A stretch of 27,958 nt of DNA from Flavobacteriales bacterium (GTDB taxonomy: Bacteria; Bacteroidota; Bacteroidia; NS11-12g; UBA955). The stretch lies in assembly GCA_947464515.1 (NCBI GenBank), contig CANHXF010000002.1:1-27958 (forward strand). Direction: 5' to 3'. Position numbers and translations under genes: made by a program. Shown one piece after another: positions 23,475 through 27,958 of the stretch. Within the stretch, counting starts at the first letter, position 1. Each line of letters starts with the position of its first letter. Under the pieces are notes generated by a model that worked only from the letters and a program-made list of their open reading frames with translations, was not told the origin of the DNA and did no database searches.

Positions 23475-24335
23475 TCAACTCAAGTTAGAAAATTCGTAGC
23501 TCGATTCGAAATCGAAATGCTTCTTACGCAAATGCGCTTGGGCCCTCAAATTGGGCAACAAATCGGTGAATTGATCCAAGTATAAACTCTGATCGCCATC
23601 GCTGAGTGCTTCTTCAGGTTGGTTATGCACTTCAATGATAAGTCCGTCTGCACCGGCAGCAATCGCCGCTAATGAAACCGGTTTTACCAAATCCCGTAGG
23701 CCAGTTCCTTGGCTCGGATCCAAAATAACAGGCAAATGGCTTAATATCTTCACCAATGGAATGGCGGCAATATCCATCGTGTTTCTGGTTGCAGTTTCAA
23801 AAGTTCTGATGCCACGTTCGCAGAGTATTACCCTGTCGTTTCCGCTGCTAACGATATATTCCGCTGCCAATAACCACTCTTCAATGGTACTGCTCATGCC
23901 TCTTTTTAACAACACAGGCTTTCCACTTTTACCCAATGCTTTTAACAAGGGGTAATTCTGCATGTTGCGTGTTCCCACTTGGAGAATATCGGCATATTCG
24001 CAAAATTCATCAATCTTGTCCAACCCCATGATTTCGCTCACCACCGCCAAACCATACTTATCGCCAGCTTCACGGAGTAGTTGTAAACCTTCTGTTTTTA
24101 ACCCTTGAAATGAATATGGACTAGTGCGTGGTTTGTATGCGCCGCCCCTAAGAAATTTGATGTTTAATTTGGATAGGTATTCGCTAATCGTAAAAATTTG
24201 TTCTCTATTTTCAACTGCACAAGGACCTGCAATCATTACCAAATCTTTGCCAATGCAAACGCCATTGATTTCAAAGGTGGTGTCTTCCTTTTTCCATTCT
24301 CTACTTACGAGTTGATATGGTTTACGATTTGCCAT
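23475..24335 (-). CDS. aroF: 3-deoxy-7-phosphoheptulonate (DAHP) synthase, type I beta core
   Basis: 286 residues. Condenses phosphoenolpyruvate and erythrose 4-phosphate in the first step of aromatic synthesis. Diagnostic motifs are 'IAGPCAVEN' (metal Cys39), 'GGAYKPRTSPYSFQG' (64-78, Lys68), 'KRGMSSTIEEW', 'CERGIRTFETATRNTMD', 'DPSQGTG' and 'IIEVHNQPEEALSDGDQSL' (metal His and Asp). These separate it from KDO8P synthase. It has only about 20 residues before the barrel and no C-terminal chorismate mutase, so it lacks both common regulatory domains of this class and is probably regulated, if at all, by a partner. Third gene of the minus-strand operon, 20 bases after the DUF4270 gene. It converges on the permease with a 4-base gap. 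The symbol is the common one for this subclass and could equally be aroG. Confidence 0.93.
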   Translation of the reverse strand: MANRKPYQLVSREWKKEDTTFEINGVCIGKDLVMIAGPCAVENREQIFTISEYLSKLNIKFLRGGAYKPRTSPYSFQGLKTEGLQLLREAGDKYGLAVVSEIMGLDKIDEFCEYADILQVGTRNMQNYPLLKALGKSGKPVLLKRGMSSTIEEWLLAAEYIVSSGNDRVILCERGIRTFETATRNTMDIAAIPLVKILSHLPVILDPSQGTGLRDLVKPVSLAAIAAGADGLIIEVHNQPEEALSDGDQSLYLDQFTDLLPNLRAQAHLRKKHFDFESSYEFSNLS

Positions 24336-24355
24336 GCAGATGTAACAATGAAATA

Positions 24356-25699
24356 CTATTTGGGTTTGGTATAGGTGATAATCAATTTTGTTTTTGAATG
24401 GTCGATGGCTGCCCTTGCCCCAATTACAGGATTGTCCGTGGGTACGGCAAAATACAATCCCAAATTGTTGTCTGCACCCCTAAAGGCCATGTCATTCAAC
24501 ACATTTTGCATGTGCCTGGTAATATCAAATTGATAATATCTACCCTTGTCGTTAAAAACCCCGCCAAACTTCGTAGGAGCTGCCAATGCATCTTCCACCA
24601 AACGATTCCTATCGCTGCTGCGTGAAGTAGGTTGAAATAAATTCATCCGGGGGGGCGCAAAATAATTAACAGTGGTATTCTCATCCACGTAAAGTCTAAG
24701 CGTGGCGTTGTTAATCCCGACATTGTTCTCGCCATTTGTTCCGCTTTTTACCAAATTCAATAAATAGGGGATTTCAATTTTGGTTTTTACGCCGTTCAAC
24801 GACTGAACATAGGTGGTGTTGTAATGTTTGTTTGGTTGACGTAATTGAGCTTCAACAAATTCTGGATAAGGACCTGTTTCACTGTTGTTTACGATGGTAG
24901 ATCTTGAATCAAAGCCAAAAATATAAGTACTTGTATCGTTGTAATAAAGTAAAATTTTAGCGCGATAGTTGATGTTAATGGCATTGGCTAGGTCGAGTAC
25001 ACCAAATCCACCTTCCCCAGGGTTTAATTCATCGTTTTGAGGTACAATCGCGATGCCGTTAAAGTGCTTCAATAAACCTTCGTTGGTTTGATAGGCTTCC
25101 GCTGGCAATTGTTGCAGCTGTCGTGCGAATTCTTTACTCAACTTGATTAATAAACCTGGCTTTAACCCCATTTTGCCTTTTTGATATCCAATAGAATCAA
25201 TTTTTTGTCGGTAAATCGTCCCGTAGTAGTCCGTACTAACGTTCTTGTTTACCTTGGGCGTGCTTTGTTTTTGATAGTAAATATTTGACCCGGTGATAGT
25301 TTCGTCTAACTCGTAAATTTTGATTTGCTGCTTGGTGAGAGAATTTCCGTAAAAATTAAGGCCGTCTACCAATGGGATATACAACAAGGCTGAATCCGGC
25401 TCAATGGCATTGGGAAAGTTGTTTTCTGGCGCCAAAATATTCATCTTGGCATAGATGCTCGCCTTGCTCTTGCCCATCAAAGGGTCATGGAACTCACCCA
25501 ACAAAACATAAGTAAGGTTATTGGCTGGCAAAGAATCTTCCAAAACGGTGGAAGCTTTCAGCGTAAACGTGTCGGTCCTGAATAAAGTCAACTGATCCAT
25601 AGAATCTTGACCGGTGATAACAATATTGCCCTCATTGCGTTTACAAGCCGAAAGAGCCGTTAAGAAAACTAAAGCGAAAAGTAAGCTACGAAATGTCAC
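24356..25699 (-). CDS. DUF4270 family lipoprotein
   Basis: 447 residues. The lipobox is 'LTALSAC' with Cys19, so a lipid-anchored envelope protein is expected. The body is beta-rich, with polar repeats and DUF4270-type segments: 'TYVLLGEFHDPLMGKSKASIY' (in part), 'GIAIVPQNDE', 'GFGVLDL' and 'NGVKTKIEIPYL'. The C-terminal 'NLGLYFAVPTDNPVIGARAAIDHSKTKLIITYT' (in part) ends the protein. DUF4270 is a Bacteroidota family of unknown function. By my recollection it is commonly found beside the short GlgA-like gene, as here, where it starts 15 bases after that gene's stop. I can say only that it is an exported lipoprotein, probably in the outer membrane. The Ala/Gly content and strand-like pattern are compatible with a carbohydrate-binding or structural role, but this is not shown. 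Confidence 0.85.
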   Translation of the reverse strand: MTFRSLLFALVFLTALSACKRNEGNIVITGQDSMDQLTLFRTDTFTLKASTVLEDSLPANNLTYVLLGEFHDPLMGKSKASIYAKMNILAPENNFPNAIEPDSALLYIPLVDGLNFYGNSLTKQQIKIYELDETITGSNIYYQKQSTPKVNKNVSTDYYGTIYRQKIDSIGYQKGKMGLKPGLLIKLSKEFARQLQQLPAEAYQTNEGLLKHFNGIAIVPQNDELNPGEGGFGVLDLANAININYRAKILLYYNDTSTYIFGFDSRSTIVNNSETGPYPEFVEAQLRQPNKHYNTTYVQSLNGVKTKIEIPYLLNLVKSGTNGENNVGINNATLRLYVDENTTVNYFAPPRMNLFQPTSRSSDRNRLVEDALAAPTKFGGVFNDKGRYYQFDITRHMQNVLNDMAFRGADNNLGLYFAVPTDNPVIGARAAIDHSKTKLIITYTKPK

Positions 25700-25714
25700 T
25701 GTTTGAGCGTAGAA

Positions 25715-26518
25715 TTAAGCAAGAAGCTGTTCGTACAAAGTGCCATATTGTGTGCCTGCATCCTCGTCGCTGTGTCGCATAACAATTTTGTCAGCGATGT
25801 GTGCTTCAACAACACGGTGACCTTCTTCACAATTTGTTACAACGGCATCGGAGTGAATCACGGCACCAATATTCATAGAATTTACTGAACCATCAGAAAA
25901 ACACTCCATGCAATTATCGTCGAGTGAATTTAGGCTCGCTTTGCGCGCAAAATCAGCACCTAAATTGATGCTATCTTCATCGCTATAAACACTGTAGACA
26001 ACCTTTGTGTTTTTAAACACAGGCTCATCTTTGTAAATGGTCTTTAAATACATTGGGATTAGGCTTGTCATCCAGCCCTGACAATGAATAATATCTGGAG
26101 CCCAGCCCAATTTTTTCACTGTTTCCATTACGCCTTTGCAAAAGAAGATGGTTCGCTCGTCATTATCATCGAATAACTTACCCGCCTCGTCTCTGAACAC
26201 ATATTTGCGATGAAAATAATCTTCATTGTCCAAGAAATAGACTTGCATCTTGGTTTGCGGAATCGATGCAACTTTGATGATCAAAGGATTGTCGTTGTCA
26301 TCAATGGAAATATTAATTCCACTCAATCTCACAACTTCATGCAAACGATTTCTACGTTCGTTAATGACGCCAAATCGGGGAACAAGAATTCGAATTTCAT
26401 TTTCTTGCTCTTGAAGTGCCTGAGGCAGCATTCGGGCAACTGTTGCTAAGGGTGATGTCTCGAGGAAAGGAGACATCTCAGAACTCACAAACAGAACGCG
26501 TTTTTTGGTTTGGGTCAT
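25715..26518 (-). CDS. Glycogen/starch synthase N-terminal (GT5) domain protein, single-domain
   Basis: 267 residues, aligned by eye to the N-terminal half of GlgA: 'KRVLFVSSEMSPF', 'VARMLPQALQEQENEIRILVPRFG', 'YFLDNEDYFHRKYVF', 'DNDERTIFFCKGVMETVKKLGWAPDIIHCQGW' (in part) and 'TSLIPMYLKTIY'. Two features argue against ordinary glycogen synthase activity. Where GlgA has KTGGL for ADP-glucose, this protein reads 'FLETSPLATVA', and the second Rossmann half (about 200 residues) is missing. Such short GlgA-like proteins recur in Bacteroidota next to DUF4270 and opposite panC, as here. The function may be regulatory or scaffolding, or it may bind a different nucleotide sugar. First gene of the minus-strand operon, with a TACTTTTG element upstream. 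Confidence 0.8.
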   Translation of the reverse strand: MTQTKKRVLFVSSEMSPFLETSPLATVARMLPQALQEQENEIRILVPRFGVINERRNRLHEVVRLSGINISIDDNDNPLIIKVASIPQTKMQVYFLDNEDYFHRKYVFRDEAGKLFDDNDERTIFFCKGVMETVKKLGWAPDIIHCQGWMTSLIPMYLKTIYKDEPVFKNTKVVYSVYSDEDSINLGADFARKASLNSLDDNCMECFSDGSVNSMNIGAVIHSDAVVTNCEEGHRVVEAHIADKIVMRHSDEDAGTQYGTLYEQLLA

Positions 26519-26551
26519 GGTTTTGTCTAGACTCTATTTAGAAAAAGAATA

Positions 26552-26559
26552 CAAAAGTA
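26552..26559 (-). promoter_or_regulatory. Candidate -7 element for the GlgA-like operon
   Basis: The complement reads TACTTTTG, an exact TAnnTTTG match, 33 bases before the ATG at 26518. TTG boxes (CAA at 26584-26586 and 26587-26589 on the plus strand) lie 24 or more bases upstream, slightly beyond the usual distance. The 122-base divergent region 26519-26640 must also hold the panC promoter, for which I see no exact match. Confidence 0.5.
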
Positions 26560-26640
26560 TAATAAAAAAATCGGAAATTGAAACAACAATCTACTAAGAA
26601 CCTAGGAAAAATCGTTATTTGCACCTCTTTCTACGCAATA

Positions 26641-27507
26641 ATGGAGGTATTTGAATCAGCGGACACATGGACGGCGAAATTTGGAGGCGGTCAATCAGCA
26701 AATTGGGCGATGATTCCAACGATGGGCGCGTTGCATCAAGGGCATTTATCCTTGATTGAAGCGGCACAAAAAAATGGATATCAAACAGTTGTAAGCATTT
26801 TTGTGAATCCATTGCAATTCAATAACGCAACAGATTTGGAGAAGTACCCTAGGCATTTAGAAAATGATCTCGCGTTGCTTTCTGGGGTAGGTGTTGATGC
26901 TGTATGGACACCCAATATCGATACGATTTACCCAGCTGATTTTACAGAAATCGCATTGGATTTGGGGATTTTGGATCAAATTTTTGAAGGATTGCATCGA
27001 CCTGGGCATTTTAACGGCGTGGTTCAGGTGTTAAATCAGTTGTTTTACGTGATTCAACCTCAGGCCGTCTTTTTTGGTCAGAAGGATTTGCAACAGTGTT
27101 TGGTTGTAGAAAAACTACTTGCGGCATATTTCCCACAAATCAAATATTTTAGGGTTGCAACACTCAGAGACGAATCGGGGCTAGCGCTAAGTTCTCGCAA
27201 CGAACGTTTAACCTCAAAAGGGAAAGAGGTAGCTGCTGAGATTTATGCATCGATGCTACGAATTAGCAATAGTTTAGAAAATCATAACGAAGTTCAAGAC
27301 CAAGAATGCGAGCGATTGAAGCGGTTGGGATTTGAAATCGAATATTTGGAATGGGTTTCATTGCCCAATATGGAAAAGGCCAAATTACACGACCTAACCA
27401 TCATGGAGGAACACGCACTCAGTAATGTCAAAACAGCTACTACCGCAGTCGTTTTTGCCGGCACCTTGGAAGGTGTTAGGTTAATCGATAACTTGCTTAT
27501 TCCTTAG
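26641..27507 (+). CDS. panC: Pantothenate synthetase
   Basis: 288 residues from ATG at 26641, close to the 283 of E. coli PanC. The frame is open further upstream to a TTG at 26578, but those extra 21 residues are not family-like and the region must hold a promoter, so the ATG is preferred. It joins pantoate and beta-alanine with ATP via a pantoyl-adenylate in coenzyme A synthesis. Motifs: 'IPTMGALHQGHLSLI' (HIGH-type ATP site), 'SIFVNPLQF', 'FFGQKDLQQCLVVEKL' and 'ALSSRNERL' (KMSKS-like). The C-terminal domain 'IEYLEWVSLPNM' is also typical. It is divergent from the GlgA-like operon; panB and panD are not present. Its stop shares four bases (TTAG, 27504-27507) with the stop of the convergent T9SS cargo gene. 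Confidence 0.96.
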   Translation: MEVFESADTWTAKFGGGQSANWAMIPTMGALHQGHLSLIEAAQKNGYQTVVSIFVNPLQFNNATDLEKYPRHLENDLALLSGVGVDAVWTPNIDTIYPADFTEIALDLGILDQIFEGLHRPGHFNGVVQVLNQLFYVIQPQAVFFGQKDLQQCLVVEKLLAAYFPQIKYFRVATLRDESGLALSSRNERLTSKGKEVAAEIYASMLRISNSLENHNEVQDQECERLKRLGFEIEYLEWVSLPNMEKAKLHDLTIMEEHALSNVKTATTAVVFAGTLEGVRLIDNLLIP

Positions 27508-27958
27508 TTTTTGATAATGCGGGTTTGATAAACCGCAGTACCGTCAATCAACTTCAAAGTATAAATACCGTTACTCCAAGCACTCGCATCGATGGTTGAT
27601 TTTCCAGCGTTCATAGAGCTCGTGTAAACCACTTTGCCCATCACATCGGAAACTTCGTAATGCATCGTCTGATTTGCAGCAACATTTAACACCAACTGGA
27701 ATTGGTTTGTGCATGGATTCGGGTAAATAGAAACCATGGCATCCGGGCCGTTTAACAAAGAAGTGGCAGCCACTTCAGTGCCTTGTGCATAGGCTTTCTT
27801 CAACGCATCGCTCACCAAAATAGTACCGCCATTGTCTACCAAAGTTGTGTTGTCAATAAACATCCCAACAATGTGCATGTTGTTCATATTCCAAGAACCA
27901 TCCATCGGGAAAGTAAAGTTGTGTACGAAGCTCGCACCCTTGCTTGCGCTGCTACCAA
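27504..27958 (-). CDS. T9SS type A sorting-domain protein (3' part; 5' end outside window)
   Basis: Read on the minus strand, the frame is open to the window edge, so 150 C-terminal residues are seen. The last ~80 (complement of about 27506-27745) form a Por_Secre_tail type A sorting domain: 'VSIYPNPCTNQFQL', 'YEVSDVMGKVVYT', 'WSNGIYTLKLIDG' and final 'RIIKN'. This directs export through T9SS and removal of the tail at the surface. The preceding segment ('SFVHNFTFPMDGSWNMNNMHIVG' in part, then 'DALKKAYAQGTEV') recalls the C-terminal part of Omp28-related secreted proteins, which is a tentative guess. The ATG at 27905 is internal. It is a class A cargo, in contrast to the class B adhesin at the other end of the window. 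Confidence 0.85.
   Translation of the reverse strand, partial: GSSASKGASFVHNFTFPMDGSWNMNNMHIVGMFIDNTTLVDNGGTILVSDALKKAYAQGTEVAATSLLNGPDAMVSIYPNPCTNQFQLVLNVAANQTMHYEVSDVMGKVVYTSSMNAGKSTIDASAWSNGIYTLKLIDGTAVYQTRIIKN

Noticed and set aside
26578..26640. Extended panC start at TTG 26578
   Set aside because: It adds 21 residues with no PanC similarity and would occupy the divergent promoter region. The ATG at 26641 gives the family length.

Overview
The window is chromosomal DNA from a Bacteroidota bacterium, probably an environmental gliding or surface-associated member. Three things point there. It carries type IX secretion system (T9SS) cargo domains of both classes (B at the left end, A at the right end) and a PorP/SprF protein. 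It has families that are largely confined to this phylum (DUF4199, DUF4270, DUF3276/PUR, the short GlgA-like protein). Several genes are preceded by the TAnnTTTG -7 element of the Bacteroidota primary sigma factor rather than by strong Shine-Dalgarno sites. I cannot name a genus from the sequence alone.

Layout. Positions 1-8256 hold a three-gene plus-strand surface operon: the 3' part of a very large SprB-type adhesin, a PorP/SprF outer-membrane protein, and a multidomain OmpA-like protein. It closes with a perfect 16-bp hairpin. The adhesin and the OmpA protein share the same calcium-binding TSP3-type repeat, with a 28-residue period. A GT87-like membrane glycosyltransferase (8350-9672) follows and overlaps its convergent neighbour, a DoxX protein. 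Next, on the minus strand, are pnp and rpsO in the common rpsO-pnp order, with a terminator-like hairpin between them. From 12967 to 23470 all genes are on the plus strand: an ABC exporter half, a DUF3276 PUR-type nucleic-acid-binding protein, DUF4199, then a tightly overlapping block plsC-gatC-lolD-like-GH3, then kbl and two APC amino-acid permeases. From 23475 to 26518 a minus-strand operon reads GlgA-like GT5 domain, DUF4270 lipoprotein, DAHP synthase. It is divergent from panC. The right edge holds the C-terminus of a T9SS type A cargo protein on the minus strand.

How the genes fit together. The left operon looks like a secretion and anchoring unit: a type-B cargo adhesin, its dedicated SprF-like partner, and a peptidoglycan-bound periplasmic protein. 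Kbl and the two permeases look like an amino-acid uptake and catabolism group; kbl and the first permease share a near-identical 16-bp promoter/start region. The rest is mostly housekeeping (translation, RNA decay, phospholipid, pantothenate and aromatic synthesis) with family-typical oddities: a GT5 domain without its substrate loop or second half, an ABC exporter with Asp in place of the catalytic Glu, and a plant-hormone-type GH3 enzyme in a translationally coupled block. I see no mobile element, CRISPR array, tRNA, rRNA or prophage. No intergenic stretch exceeds 300 bases.
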